Source: DSBN01 sp041686355
GTDB taxonomy: Bacteria > Spirochaetota > Spirochaetia > DSM-16054 > Sediminispirochaetaceae
Direction of reading: 5' to 3'
Length of the DNA: 61,306 nt
NCBI GenBank assembly: GCA_041686355.1
Contig: JAWLDZ010000009.1
Location: forward strand, 1 to 61,306
Under the pieces are notes generated by a model that was not told the DNA's origin, did not search any database, and saw only the letters and a list, made by a program, of their open reading frames with translations. This document shows positions 16,202 to 26,212 of this stretch, piece by piece. How positions within the stretch are numbered: position 1 is the first letter of the stretch; every line of letters begins with the position of its first letter. A program made the translations under genes and the position numbers.

Positions 16202-18889
16202 ATGGGTGACACCACAATTGATCGAATAAAAGAGCTGCTGAATGAAGAAAAATGGACCCGCGCTACTCTAAATAGCTATACCATTCAGAATTTTAAAGAG
16301 CTGGATGAAATATTAGACGCGAATGATTCCGAAGAAAAGCTGGAAGAGATAAAAGAGCTCTGCGACGAACATCTTCAACATACCCGAAACAGTATCATCG
16401 CTTTGTACATATCCGGCATTATTGCTTTAAGCCGACAGCTGATTGATGACTCTAACCTGGTTCAGGTTATTAGTATTTTTACTGATAACCACAAATGGAA
16501 GGTTGTTGAATATCTCTGTAATCGTATACTCGAGTTTGGAGAAAACAAATTTGCCCTTAGAACTCTGGCCGACTGTTATGAAAATGAGAACGAGATTGAA
16601 GAAAAGTTTAAGGTCTGGGAACGTCTGATCAAGGTTGATTTTGATGAAGCGGATATAGTAAAGCAGCTGGCGGAGAAAAAGGAAGCGGATGGGCAAATTG
16701 AGGATGCTGTTGAGTATTATAAGAAGGCTGTCCATCGCTATATTAGCAAGCGTTTATTTTCCAATATCAAAGAGATTTGGCATAAGCTGATAGAGTATAT
16801 TCCCGAAGAAACAGACCTCTTTTTCCATATTGAACGAAAAGTGGAACGGGCAATTAATGCGGAGCGCGCGGCACAGCTGCTCGAAGAGCTGTATGCCCAC
16901 TACAAAGAGACTGAAAATTGGGATAAAGCCATTGATATTCTCAAACGGATACTTACCTACGATCCAAAAAGCCAATGGGCCCGGGCGGAGATTACCCACT
17001 GTTATCGGCAGAAACATGCTGGTCATAGCCATCTAGAGGAGTACATTAAGCTCTCTAATCTCAACCAGTCTTGGCGCAATGTGCATGAGGCTATCGAAGA
17101 TTTTGAAAAACACATCTCCTTTGATGCTGGAAACTTTGTGTTTCACCGAACATGGGGTATTGGGCGCATTCGTTCAATTAAAGAAAACTCAATTGTCATT
17201 GATTTTACCCGTAAGCGCGGCCATAAAATGAGCTTACAGATGGCGGTAAACGCCCTGGGGAGCCTGTCGAAGGATCACATTTGGGTACTCAAGGCAGTGT
17301 GGCCCCAGGAAAAGCTAAAAGAAAAAATTAAATCCGACCCTCTCTGGGCCTTAAAGACAATAATAAAAAGCTATGGCAACTCTGCAAATATGAAGCAAAT
17401 TAAGGCTGAATTGGTGCCGAGCGTACTTACTGCGAACGAATGGACGAGCTGGAGTACCGAGGCTAGAAAAATCCTTAAAACAAACTCTTCCTTTGGTAAT
17501 TTACCGGAAAAAGTTGATCATTACGTGGTCCGGGACACCCCTATCAGCTTCGAAGAGAAAACTTACAACCGGTTTCGAGCGGAGAAGAGCTTTTTCGGCC
17601 GCCTGAAGGTATTAAGAGAGTTTCTTAAACACAGCGATCCTGAGTCGGATTATTTTGCAGAAATGTTCGAATATTTTACCGGTTTTCTTAAATCCTACAG
17701 TCAGGTAAATGAAAACGTTTTTGCGGGCTTTCTCATTGTAAACCGGATAATTAGGGATTATCCCTTTTTAAACCCCGGTCTTGAACTGAGTTTTAAAGAT
17801 CTTTTGAACCAGGTAAAAGAGCGCGAGATTGAAACTATCTTTCAAAGCCTTGATGACAACGAGCTGAAACGAGATTTCCTTGAAAGAATAAAACGCAATA
17901 CCCCAAACTGGCCCGAGCTATTTGTGAAGCTGTTTCCCTATCACCTGTCTAGATATATTATTGATGAACTTGAGAATAAGGGCTACCAGGAAAATCTGCA
18001 GGAACTGTTTACATTTCTCCTCGATCAATATCGTGACAAGCGCGAGGCCTTCATATGGGCTGCTAGAACTTTTCCTGAGAATGTGTGGGAAGATAAATAC
18101 GGACTGTCCTACGAAAAGGTACTAATTGGGATGGTCCATTTACTGGATATTACCTTTAGAGAAATTGATAACAAGCGTGATGTAAGTGTGAATCGCAGAC
18201 TTAATAAACAGATACAAAGTTTTCTGTTTGGAGAAGGAAAGCTGGAAGAGTTTATAATGAAAACTGATCCGGAGTCCATTAATAGGCTTTTCTCACTTTT
18301 GAATGATGTCGATCAGTTAGATCCAAAACTCAGGGAATCACTGAAGCACAAAATTGTTGAGCGTTTTCCCGACTTCAAGTTTTACGGAGAAGAAGAGAAA
18401 GAGACCGTATCTAGAGGTTTATTGGTTACCCGTCCCCGTTACGAGGAAAAAACCAAGCGGCTACAGCAGATCGTTGATGTTGAGATGCCCGAGACATCCA
18501 AGGAAATTGGGGCTGCCCGTGAACTTGGCGATTTAAAAGAGAATGCCGAGTATAAAGCTGGAAAAGAGAAGCTTGAATTGCTGAATTTGAGCGCAGCTAA
18601 ATTGAAGGAAGAAATTGAACGGGCAACCATTTTTGATAAAAAAGATGTGGATCCCTCCAAAGTATCTTTCGGTACTAAGGTGACCCTCCACAACTACAAC
18701 ACTGACAAAGAAGAAGTCTATGAGTTTTTTGGTCCCTGGGAATCAAACCCGGATAAACATATAATTTCTTATCTGTCGCCTTTTGGTGGTAAGCTATGGA
18801 ACCATAAAGAGGGAGAAGAGGTCAAATTTGAAATCAATGAACGTGAATATCATTACGGTATCAAGAAAGTCGAAGCGGCGAAGTTCTAA
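16202..18889 (+). CDS. greA: Transcription elongation factor GreA with a long TPR-like N-terminal region
   Basis: GreA rescues backtracked RNA polymerase by stimulating cleavage of the transcript end. The canonical GreA part lies only at the C-terminus of this 895-residue protein. Its coiled-coil finger (about 735-805) contains ELGDLKENAEY with the acidic tip residues Asp and Glu, followed by the FKBP-like domain (about 815-893). The preceding 700 or so residues are helical, with TPR-like units in the first 300. GreA proteins of about 900 residues are known in Treponema and Borrelia. I use the ATG at 16202, with GGAGAG upstream, rather than the in-frame GTG at 16190. Confidence 0.93.
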   Translation: MGDTTIDRIKELLNEEKWTRATLNSYTIQNFKELDEILDANDSEEKLEEIKELCDEHLQHTRNSIIALYISGIIALSRQLIDDSNLVQVISIFTDNHKWKVVEYLCNRILEFGENKFALRTLADCYENENEIEEKFKVWERLIKVDFDEADIVKQLAEKKEADGQIEDAVEYYKKAVHRYISKRLFSNIKEIWHKLIEYIPEETDLFFHIERKVERAINAERAAQLLEELYAHYKETENWDKAIDILKRILTYDPKSQWARAEITHCYRQKHAGHSHLEEYIKLSNLNQSWRNVHEAIEDFEKHISFDAGNFVFHRTWGIGRIRSIKENSIVIDFTRKRGHKMSLQMAVNALGSLSKDHIWVLKAVWPQEKLKEKIKSDPLWALKTIIKSYGNSANMKQIKAELVPSVLTANEWTSWSTEARKILKTNSSFGNLPEKVDHYVVRDTPISFEEKTYNRFRAEKSFFGRLKVLREFLKHSDPESDYFAEMFEYFTGFLKSYSQVNENVFAGFLIVNRIIRDYPFLNPGLELSFKDLLNQVKEREIETIFQSLDDNELKRDFLERIKRNTPNWPELFVKLFPYHLSRYIIDELENKGYQENLQELFTFLLDQYRDKREAFIWAARTFPENVWEDKYGLSYEKVLIGMVHLLDITFREIDNKRDVSVNRRLNKQIQSFLFGEGKLEEFIMKTDPESINRLFSLLNDVDQLDPKLRESLKHKIVERFPDFKFYGEEEKETVSRGLLVTRPRYEEKTKRLQQIVDVEMPETSKEIGAARELGDLKENAEYKAGKEKLELLNLSAAKLKEEIERATIFDKKDVDPSKVSFGTKVTLHNYNTDKEEVYEFFGPWESNPDKHIISYLSPFGGKLWNHKEGEEVKFEINEREYHYGIKKVEAAKF

Positions 18890-20882
18890 GTCTTCGTTGT
18901 CTCATGTTCGAACACGGTCTGTCTTCATTTTCAGCTGTGTGCTTTTAATTTTCTTTTCCGTGGCTGCAAGTCCACTATGGGCACAGAAGGCAACCGATTT
19001 TGTGCTTATGCTGGACACATCCAAAAGCATGTTTCAAGAAAAAGGCAGCCAGGTTGAAGTATTGGTGACTGATGTCATCAAGCGAAAACTTTCCTATCGT
19101 GATACCTTTCACCTTATCAGTTTTGGGGGGAATGCGGATTTCGAAATTAGCAGGCCCCTGCGTGACCAGCAGAACATAGAAGAAGTTTTAGCTCGATTGA
19201 TGCTTGTTAAACCATTGAATCAGCATACTGATATTGTGGAAGCTTTAAAATTTCTAAGCAATTTTTCAAAAGAGCTTCCTTTGAACAGCAACAAGGAGAT
19301 ACTGATTATCTCCGATGACGTACATGACCCACCGCCCGAAAGCAGTTATGATAATACCTCCGAGAATGAGAACCGTGTGGAAAGCATTGCCGACTATTTT
19401 AAGCGGAACGGCTGGGATGTCAATGTAGTAATCTTTCCTCCCGGCGAAGATAACACCGGCCTGCAAACCGGTCTTCTCGCGCAGCTTTCAGCCCTTCTTG
19501 GTTCAAGGGCCGTTACCCACCAGGGGAACCTAGAAGAAACTGCTCTGGCTACTACTGGAGCAGTAGAAATTATTTATCCCTCCGGTACTATTGAGGTTGA
19601 AAAACGAAGTTTTACCCTTCCCCTTGCCTTTATAAATCATGGGAGCATAGAAACAGAACTTCAACTTACCGGCGTAGAGCAACGGGGAGTCAATTTACTC
19701 AAAAGTTCAGAATCGGTCCTACTTCCAGCGGGAGAGAGACAGACAATAAATGCTGAATTGGAATTACCCCAGGATACTGTTGAAGGTCTTAATACAATCC
19801 AGATTACCCTGAATATCGAAGGTGCTCCAAATGCCTTTCCCCTAGTCCGGGAAATTCAGCTTGATGTAAGTGCTGCTGCGCAGAAAAGCGGCGGTAGGAG
19901 CGGTACTGCTTTTAATTTGAATTACCTGCTGATAGCTCTGCTGGTGGTTATTTTCCTATTGGTTTTGTTTTTAGTTCGTCGTTTTATAGGAGCGGCCGGT
20001 AGTAAAGATAGTGAACGACGCAGGGCAGTCGGAACTGGTCGTCCTGATGTGCCCGGTCTAAGTGCACGGGCCCCCTCAGATCGCAATTTTGCAGAGGGAC
20101 TGGGGTATCGGAAAAATGAGGATGACTCATCTACCCGTTTGAGCGAGGCATCACAGCGTTCAAAAGAAAGAGTCAGCCCCTACGCAAGCAGTTTCGGCAC
20201 AGCCGGAAAAATTAAACCTGGCAAGGATGCCCAGGATACCTTTAAGAGTTTTCAAAGCTCCAAAACAAAAGAGACTACAGAGCTTTTCAGTGCTTCAGAG
20301 ATGCGTGCGAAGGGAACTAAAAAAGCTTCCAAAGGTACTGACAGTCTCTCGGTCCTCGGCAGCTATGCTGCCCGAGAAAAGGCGAACCGCGATAAAATTC
20401 CCCTCTCTTTTGCAGAAAGAGCTCAGACCAGGAGCCCCCAGCAAAAGGCTAAACGTAATATCGGTCGTAGATCCGGCAAGGAGAACCCCGGTGACATCGG
20501 GCTTGAAATGCGTGCTGATTTTCAGCACAACTTTTTGGGAAGAAATACTCAGTGGTTCAGCCCCGGCACAAGTTATTCAATCGGGGCTCCGGGTGAAGCG
20601 GATTTCGAAATAAGCTCGATAAAGCTAGAAGGAGTGATTGCAGATATTCGGCGAGTAGATGACACGTTTACTTTTACCCCGATACAGGAGGATTGTTTTC
20701 CTGAACTGCGGGGTAAACCGGTTGAGAATTGCCTGGGACGTCACTTCAGGGTGGTGTCTCCTGAAACAGCAAAAGAAACAGCGTTGGTTTTTAAGAAATA
20801 TATACCCCCGCTGGAACGTATCAATCGCCTTCTGCATATGACTGATGCTCCGGGGCAGCCTGATTCCGACGTGTTAGATTAG
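18837..20882 (+). CDS. Membrane protein with an extracytoplasmic von Willebrand A domain
   Basis: A signal sequence or N-terminal anchor (about 28-48, ending SPLWAQ) is followed by a vWA domain with an intact MIDAS motif DTSKS (60-64). A Batf/Ig-like beta region follows, then a membrane segment (about 359-383). A long Ser/Lys/Arg-rich cytoplasmic linker leads to a C-terminal domain of about 100 residues that I cannot name. Such proteins usually bind a partner through a metal ion. The start is uncertain: the ATG at 18837 overlaps greA by 53 bases, while a TTG at 18897, just past the greA stop, would still keep the signal sequence. Neither has a good ribosome site. Confidence 0.78.
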   Translation: MNVNIITVSRKSKRRSSKSSLSHVRTRSVFIFSCVLLIFFSVAASPLWAQKATDFVLMLDTSKSMFQEKGSQVEVLVTDVIKRKLSYRDTFHLISFGGNADFEISRPLRDQQNIEEVLARLMLVKPLNQHTDIVEALKFLSNFSKELPLNSNKEILIISDDVHDPPPESSYDNTSENENRVESIADYFKRNGWDVNVVIFPPGEDNTGLQTGLLAQLSALLGSRAVTHQGNLEETALATTGAVEIIYPSGTIEVEKRSFTLPLAFINHGSIETELQLTGVEQRGVNLLKSSESVLLPAGERQTINAELELPQDTVEGLNTIQITLNIEGAPNAFPLVREIQLDVSAAAQKSGGRSGTAFNLNYLLIALLVVIFLLVLFLVRRFIGAAGSKDSERRRAVGTGRPDVPGLSARAPSDRNFAEGLGYRKNEDDSSTRLSEASQRSKERVSPYASSFGTAGKIKPGKDAQDTFKSFQSSKTKETTELFSASEMRAKGTKKASKGTDSLSVLGSYAAREKANRDKIPLSFAERAQTRSPQQKAKRNIGRRSGKENPGDIGLEMRADFQHNFLGRNTQWFSPGTSYSIGAPGEADFEISSIKLEGVIADIRRVDDTFTFTPIQEDCFPELRGKPVENCLGRHFRVVSPETAKETALVFKKYIPPLERINRLLHMTDAPGQPDSDVLD

Positions 20883-20900
20883 CAGTGTCTTGCCTATAGG

Positions 20901-22373
20901 CTATAGTTCCTCAAGCACCTTGTTGGCCAGTGATTGTACTCCGCGGTTTACATCTTTGGCAGCTAAATCCTCTACTTCGGATTTAAGCGAACCGATTTTA
21001 TTCAGTCTAACCCCTCGAAGCCCGTAGTACAGCAGGTTTATATGCGAGGGATGGTTTAACATTTTTTTATACAGCGGAGCTAATTTATTGGATTCTTTAG
21101 TTGACAACATTTTGCAGGTGTAATCTAAAATAGAAGATTTATCTTTTCCCCACTCCTCTTCAAACAGGTCGTTGATAACATCCAAAGAAGCATTTAGATC
21201 TTCCTCAACTAGTATTTTAATTGCTGCGGTGCGAAGTCCTGCTGGGGTTTTCTGGGAGCTGTAGAGCTCGCGCAGAAAGTCATAACCCTTGCGGCTGTCT
21301 AGTTTACCGATGGCCCGTACGGCGGTAAGCCTGACATTTCGTATGTCCGGATCATATTCAGCTTTATACTTAAGAATATCCAGAGCCTCTTCCGCCTGCC
21401 TGCGGCCGAGAGCTTCGGCTGCCTGTACCCTTACTCGCCACATGCCGTCTCTCAAAGCGTCGATGAGGATATCCACAGTGCCGCTTTGATCAAAATACCC
21501 AAGGGCACTGACCGCGTAGGAGCGCAGAATTGGGTCATCGTCATTTAAGAGTTGACTGACCGATTCGAAAGCCTCATCTCCGCCGATTTTTCCTAAGGCC
21601 AGGCAGGCTCTCCAACGCAGTGACTTCGATTGGTCTTCATCGCTTACAATTCTATCCAACATCGTAAAGGCCTCCGGATCTCTAAGTTCTCCGAGAGCGG
21701 TGATTAGGGGAGCTTTCAGGTCATCCCGGAAAAGTTGGTCTTCATACAGTTCCAGTAGTTTCTCGGCATACTGCTCCCGTTCTGATTCCCCGATTGCTTT
21801 GAGAGCTGCAGCGGCAACCTCAGTCCTTGGATCGTCGAGCATTTCATAAAATACAGCGGTAATGGAATCGGTCTGATAGTCATCAATATAGTGTATTAAA
21901 TCCAATACAAATTCCGTTTCCAGGTCGTCATATTCCTTTAATTGTTCAAAAGCCTTATCGACAATACCTTCGTTTTCTATGGAATCAAATAAATCGACGA
22001 TTGACGCTTTAATATTTGTGTTGGAGGTAGTAGTAAACAGCTCTTCCAGTTCGGTTAGATAGTCTTCGTTGTTTTGGCCTTTGAGCTGCGAAATGAGTTC
22101 CAGTATCTGTGAGTCTATTCCGTACTGTATGGTAAGTTTGCGCTGCTCCTCAAGGCTGAGCTCTTCTTCCTCCTCAGTTGCTGTGTCAGAGTTTGAAGTT
22201 TCCGAAGCTTCCTGGGCGGCCAGGGGTTGTATAACAAGTGTAAGCAAAAGAACCGTTCCAAGCAGCAGTAGCTTGCCCTCCCCTTGGGAGAAGCGGTGTT
22301 GTAGGAACTTGTCTAAAAAACGGTTTAAGAGACTCTTAAAAGATATATTTAGAAAAATATTTCTATTGTGCAT
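20901..22373 (-). CDS. Exported HEAT-repeat protein
   Basis: The 490 residues contain a hydrophobic signal (about 34-53, ending QPLAAQ) after an unusually long basic N-terminus. An acidic segment (EEEEEL) and then about eight to ten HEAT repeats fill residues 95-490; individual repeats are clear around AAALKAIGE, RACLALGKIG, SYAVSALGYF and QAAEALGRR. HEAT proteins are scaffolds, and no enzyme motif is visible. The ATG overlaps the murJ stop (TAATG), so the gene is the last member of the rimP-to-murJ row. It converges on the vWA gene with only 18 bases between them and no obvious terminator. Confidence 0.82.
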   Translation of the reverse strand: MHNRNIFLNISFKSLLNRFLDKFLQHRFSQGEGKLLLLGTVLLLTLVIQPLAAQEASETSNSDTATEEEEELSLEEQRKLTIQYGIDSQILELISQLKGQNNEDYLTELEELFTTTSNTNIKASIVDLFDSIENEGIVDKAFEQLKEYDDLETEFVLDLIHYIDDYQTDSITAVFYEMLDDPRTEVAAAALKAIGESEREQYAEKLLELYEDQLFRDDLKAPLITALGELRDPEAFTMLDRIVSDEDQSKSLRWRACLALGKIGGDEAFESVSQLLNDDDPILRSYAVSALGYFDQSGTVDILIDALRDGMWRVRVQAAEALGRRQAEEALDILKYKAEYDPDIRNVRLTAVRAIGKLDSRKGYDFLRELYSSQKTPAGLRTAAIKILVEEDLNASLDVINDLFEEEWGKDKSSILDYTCKMLSTKESNKLAPLYKKMLNHPSHINLLYYGLRGVRLNKIGSLKSEVEDLAAKDVNRGVQSLANKVLEEL

Positions 22374-23956
22374 TACCCTTCCTTCTCGGCTTTACGCTTA
22401 AAGCGCTTAAACAAATAGCTCACCATTTCTACCTTCAGAACATGGTATAAAACTACATACATCGCTATTATAACCGATATTTCTATCAACAAATAGCCCA
22501 GTCCGGCCAGACTGCTTCCGGTACGCCAATAGGGACCAAAGAATGACTGCATTTTGAGAATCGCCAGAGCTACCGGAACCGAGGCGGCCGCGACTTTCAG
22601 GGTCGTTATTCCCAATGCCTTCAGAGAAAGCCAGCCCAACTGTCGATATGCATGTAGAAACAGAACAATCAGACCCAAACTGAAAGAGATGGAATTGGCT
22701 ATCGAAAGACCGGCCACGCGTAAGGCTGTCTCTTTCAAAATCAAAGATAAACTTACATCAACTATCAGCACTCCCAAAGCAACATAAAAGGGAAATGCGT
22801 ACTGTTTGGAACTGTAAAAATAGCGCTGCAAGAAATTGAAGGCCCCCACGCTAAAGAGTCCGTAACAGAATCCGGTTAGAACAAAAGCGGTTACTTCAGT
22901 GTCTTCAGTATGGAACATACCCCTTTGAATCGCTATTGATATAATCTCACGGCCCATCAGACTCATTACCAGTGCTGAAGGGATCAGGAGTGCTAATAGG
23001 AAGCGAAGACCGTACTGTACGCTCTCACGCAGCCCTGAGAGGTCGTTTTGAGAAACCTGCCGGCTCATCTTGGGAAACAACACAGTGGTGATGGAAGTTG
23101 AAAATATTCCAAAGGGCAGCTGCCAGAATACTAATGCGTAGGAAAGAGCGGAGACACTTCCGGTTTCAAGGCCTGAAGCAAGAATAAAGGCTACCTGCTG
23201 GTTCACGGTGAAGACTGAGGAGGTTGCTACCACCGGAGCCCATTGGCGTATAATACGTACAAAGTCGGGGTTACGTATAAAGTCAAAGGCCGGCATGACA
23301 GAATAACCCATACGGCGGAAAAGCGGATATTGGAATGCCACCTGCCCCGCTCCGCCGATCAGCACCCCCACCGCCATTGAATATATCCCTAGGGAACTGT
23401 GAAATATGATGATAGAAGCAATAACTGCAACAGAGAAAATAATGGGTGTAACCGCGGGAATAAAAAAGCGGCTGTGGGAGTTAAGTACTCCTATAATAAC
23501 TGCACTTACACTGATAAACAGCAAATAGTTAATAAAAAAACGGAACAGCTTGGTGGATAATGCAAGCTGCTCAGCATCCTTAAACTGGGTTAGAACAAAC
23601 TGGATGAGGGGTCCGGCGAAGATAATTGAGAGAAAGCACAGGGGAATAATAATTAGCAGCTGAAACCCAATTAAATGGCGAACTAAAAGCTTTGATCGGG
23701 TCGGCTGATCCCCCTCTTCCACAATCGCCTCGGACAATACCGGTATAAAGGCCGATGACAGGGCGCCTTCGGCAAGCAATTTTCGTAGATTGTTGGGTAC
23801 TGCAAAGGTGACGTTGATAATGTCGGCTTTACCGGTGGCACCGAAAATTGCAGTGATTGCAGCGGTTCTTACAAAGCCAAGAATTCTTGAGATGAATGTG
23901 CTGGACATCACAATAAATGTAGCAAGGGTGCTCTGGCCGGTGCTTTGTTCTTTCAT
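22373..23956 (-). CDS. murJ: Lipid II flippase MurJ
   Basis: MurJ moves lipid-linked peptidoglycan precursor across the inner membrane. The protein has about 14 membrane segments of the MOP exporter fold. The first is preceded by the typical STFISRILGFVRTAAI segment, and the cavity region includes a conserved ALSSAFIPVLSE stretch. I start at the ATG at 23956 (MKEQST), four bases after the tgt stop; in-frame codons further upstream lie inside tgt. No clear ribosome site is seen, which suggests coupling to tgt translation. Confidence 0.94.
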   Translation of the reverse strand: MKEQSTGQSTLATFIVMSSTFISRILGFVRTAAITAIFGATGKADIINVTFAVPNNLRKLLAEGALSSAFIPVLSEAIVEEGDQPTRSKLLVRHLIGFQLLIIIPLCFLSIIFAGPLIQFVLTQFKDAEQLALSTKLFRFFINYLLFISVSAVIIGVLNSHSRFFIPAVTPIIFSVAVIASIIIFHSSLGIYSMAVGVLIGGAGQVAFQYPLFRRMGYSVMPAFDFIRNPDFVRIIRQWAPVVATSSVFTVNQQVAFILASGLETGSVSALSYALVFWQLPFGIFSTSITTVLFPKMSRQVSQNDLSGLRESVQYGLRFLLALLIPSALVMSLMGREIISIAIQRGMFHTEDTEVTAFVLTGFCYGLFSVGAFNFLQRYFYSSKQYAFPFYVALGVLIVDVSLSLILKETALRVAGLSIANSISFSLGLIVLFLHAYRQLGWLSLKALGITTLKVAAASVPVALAILKMQSFFGPYWRTGSSLAGLGYLLIEISVIIAMYVVLYHVLKVEMVSYLFKRFKRKAEKEG

Positions 23957-23960
23957 ACTG

Positions 23961-25106
23961 TTACTCTGTGGTGACGGCATTTTTCGTGTTACCGGCAAAA
24001 AAACGTTTTAAGTAGCTTGCCTTGAACTCTCTGAAAGTGTTGTTGTAAATAGCGGTATGTATCTTCTGAATAAAATCGTACAGATACTGCAGGTTATGCT
24101 CAGTTGCCAGCATTGAACCTAAAATCTCGTTTGTTTTGAATAAGTGACGCAGATACCCCCGGGAGTATTGGCTGCAGGCAGGACAGGTGCAGCCTTCAAC
24201 TATTGGTCCTTTATCAAAGCGATGGGCGGCTTTTTTGAGGGCGATCATCCCATCATCGGTAAAGACGGTACCGGTACGGGCGGTACGGGTTGCAAACACA
24301 CAGTCGAACATGTCGATTCCGTGTTCTACGGCGCTTAGAATATAGTCGGGAGTCCCGATGCCCATCAAGTATCGCGGTTTCTCCTGGGGCAGCAGTTCCG
24401 CCGAATGGGCAAGGTGGTCTTCGAACTGGCTAAATGTTTCGCCCACCGATAAACCGCCAATTGCTACCCCCGGCAGGTCGAGTTCCAAAATTTCCTCGGT
24501 GCTTCGTTTCCGCAGGTCCTTATAGAAGTTGCCCTGGATAATCCCAAATAAATGTCCCTGCCAGTCTGAGGCGGCCTGCTGCCGGCGTTTTTTGCTGCGG
24601 GCAGCCCAGCGGCTAGTCAGCTCCAGGGCCTCCAGAGCTTGTTTGTAGGTGATGTCGGGAGGTGTACACACATCCAGACACATGGCAATATCGCTTTTAA
24701 AGCTCTCTTGCAGGCCTACGACATCTTCCGGGGTGAGCATATGATAAGCTCCATCTATGTGTGAGCGAAACCTTACCCCTTCCTCTTTTATTTTCCGAAA
24801 AGGAGCCAGGCTGAACACCTGAAAGCCCCCGCTGTCGGTAAGAATGTTCCCCTGCCAGTTACTGAAATCGTGCAGGCTGCCGTAATGATCTATCACCTCC
24901 TGCCCCGGCCGTAAAAACAGGTGATAGGTATTACCAAGGATAAGGTTGTAGCCTATCTTTGAGATGCTCTCGTGGAGCATTGCTTTTACAGTTGCATTTG
25001 TTCCCACCGGCATAAACATAGGTGTGGGCACACTGCCGTGGGGCAGTTCTAATATTCCCGTGCGAGCATGACTACCCGAATCGTTATGAGTTGTTCTAAA
25101 CAGCAT
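23961..25106 (-). CDS. tgt: tRNA-guanine (queuine/preQ1) transglycosylase
   Basis: Tgt swaps guanine-34 for preQ1 in tRNAs with GUN anticodons, on the way to queuosine. The start at 25106 (MLFRTTH) has AGAGGGG upstream. Seen are LTDSGGFQ with a catalytic Asp, the second Asp in MFDCVFATRTAR, and the zinc site CTCPAC with the downstream His in RHLFK. The length of about 381 residues is normal. queA, which completes the next step, lies elsewhere in the window (49923-50939). The gene is placed in a row with envelope genes lptF, lptG and murJ. Confidence 0.97.
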   Translation of the reverse strand: MLFRTTHNDSGSHARTGILELPHGSVPTPMFMPVGTNATVKAMLHESISKIGYNLILGNTYHLFLRPGQEVIDHYGSLHDFSNWQGNILTDSGGFQVFSLAPFRKIKEEGVRFRSHIDGAYHMLTPEDVVGLQESFKSDIAMCLDVCTPPDITYKQALEALELTSRWAARSKKRRQQAASDWQGHLFGIIQGNFYKDLRKRSTEEILELDLPGVAIGGLSVGETFSQFEDHLAHSAELLPQEKPRYLMGIGTPDYILSAVEHGIDMFDCVFATRTARTGTVFTDDGMIALKKAAHRFDKGPIVEGCTCPACSQYSRGYLRHLFKTNEILGSMLATEHNLQYLYDFIQKIHTAIYNNTFREFKASYLKRFFAGNTKNAVTTE

Positions 25107-25117
25107 GATGTCCCCTC

Positions 25118-26212
25118 TTAAGTTTTGGCATGTCTTAGTAAAATAGCACCGGCAGCTAGAAAAAAGAGTACCGCCGCCCATGCTCCGGTTACAGGTTCAA
25201 TAATACCCTGTTTGGCGAATAAACCCAAGATCATATCACTTACATAGTATATCACGGACAAAATCAGACTGACCATGAGACTCATAAGCAAAATATTTTT
25301 CTTGAATCTGGACCCGATAGCGGCCGAGATAAGGATTACTATAAAGGGAGTCAGGGCAAATGAAAAGCGCTTATAGTAATCCGTAAGGGCGGCCTTATAA
25401 CCGCTGCGGCCGGACTTCCTCAGAGCTTCTATCCATTCGCGTGCTTCTGCATAGTGCAGCTCTTCAACATTTTTTGTTTTACGCTGAAAATGAAAGGGAC
25501 TTAGTTCAATAAATCTAGCGTCAATACGTTCATGAGCAGTGTGTACAACCTCCGCTGCCTCGGTTGTCTTATACTCATTCACCTCATGCAGGATCCAGCT
25601 GCCCTCTCCTTCACTGTCCAGTTCAAACTCTGCCCAGCCGGCCTCTATCCTACTTAGAAACCTAGAGTTCGCCCCTCGCTGGAGCACCGTAAGTCCGGAT
25701 AGTGTTTTGGCCGAATCGTTATAATAATCGGCATGATACACATTGTTATTTGTCTCTCCGATTACGGTGATATCGGAATTACTGTAGGATACTTTCTGGC
25801 CAAGCAATTCTCGGGACAGCTGATTTTTGCGTGCAAATGTGTCAATTACCAGAGCTTCGTGGAAGAGAAAGTAACCAAGACTTAACAAAATCCCGATTAC
25901 AAATAACGGCACAATTAATTTTACAAAGGAAAATCCGGCCCCTAAAATAGCAATTAGCTCGTTACGGGCGTAAAGATTACCGAGGGTAAATGAAACAGCA
26001 AATAAAAGGGCCGGCGGAAGTGCATAAATAGTACTAGTAGGCAGGTAGAGCAGAGAAACCTGCAGTATTTCTTTAATGGAAGCATCATTATTAAGATAAC
26101 GCCACAAGTTTGCAAACACATCGACCATTTCAAGGGTAAGTACAAAGAACAGGAGTGATATAAGAAAAATAGGTACAAAACTTCTGAGCAGCATAAAATG
26201 CAGTGTTTTCAT
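25118..26212 (-). CDS. lptG: LptF/LptG-family permease, second copy (LptG position)
   Basis: LptF and LptG are the membrane subunits of the ABC transporter that pulls lipopolysaccharide-like lipids from the inner membrane. The protein has about 364 residues, with three N-terminal and three C-terminal membrane segments flanking a periplasmic beta-jellyroll domain. The start at 26212 (MKTLHFMLLRSF) overlaps the lptF stop as ATGA, so the two are made together. Naming it LptG rather than LptF rests on gene order. The ATPase LptB is not in this window. Many spirochaetes lack classic LPS, so the lipid carried is open. Confidence 0.86.
   Translation of the reverse strand: MKTLHFMLLRSFVPIFLISLLFFVLTLEMVDVFANLWRYLNNDASIKEILQVSLLYLPTSTIYALPPALLFAVSFTLGNLYARNELIAILGAGFSFVKLIVPLFVIGILLSLGYFLFHEALVIDTFARKNQLSRELLGQKVSYSNSDITVIGETNNNVYHADYYNDSAKTLSGLTVLQRGANSRFLSRIEAGWAEFELDSEGEGSWILHEVNEYKTTEAAEVVHTAHERIDARFIELSPFHFQRKTKNVEELHYAEAREWIEALRKSGRSGYKAALTDYYKRFSFALTPFIVILISAAIGSRFKKNILLMSLMVSLILSVIYYVSDMILGLFAKQGIIEPVTGAWAAVLFFLAAGAILLRHAKT

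Noticed and set aside
20883..20900. Possible terminator between the converging vWA and HEAT genes
   Set aside because: Only a small CCTATAGG palindrome is present, without a stable stem or T run.
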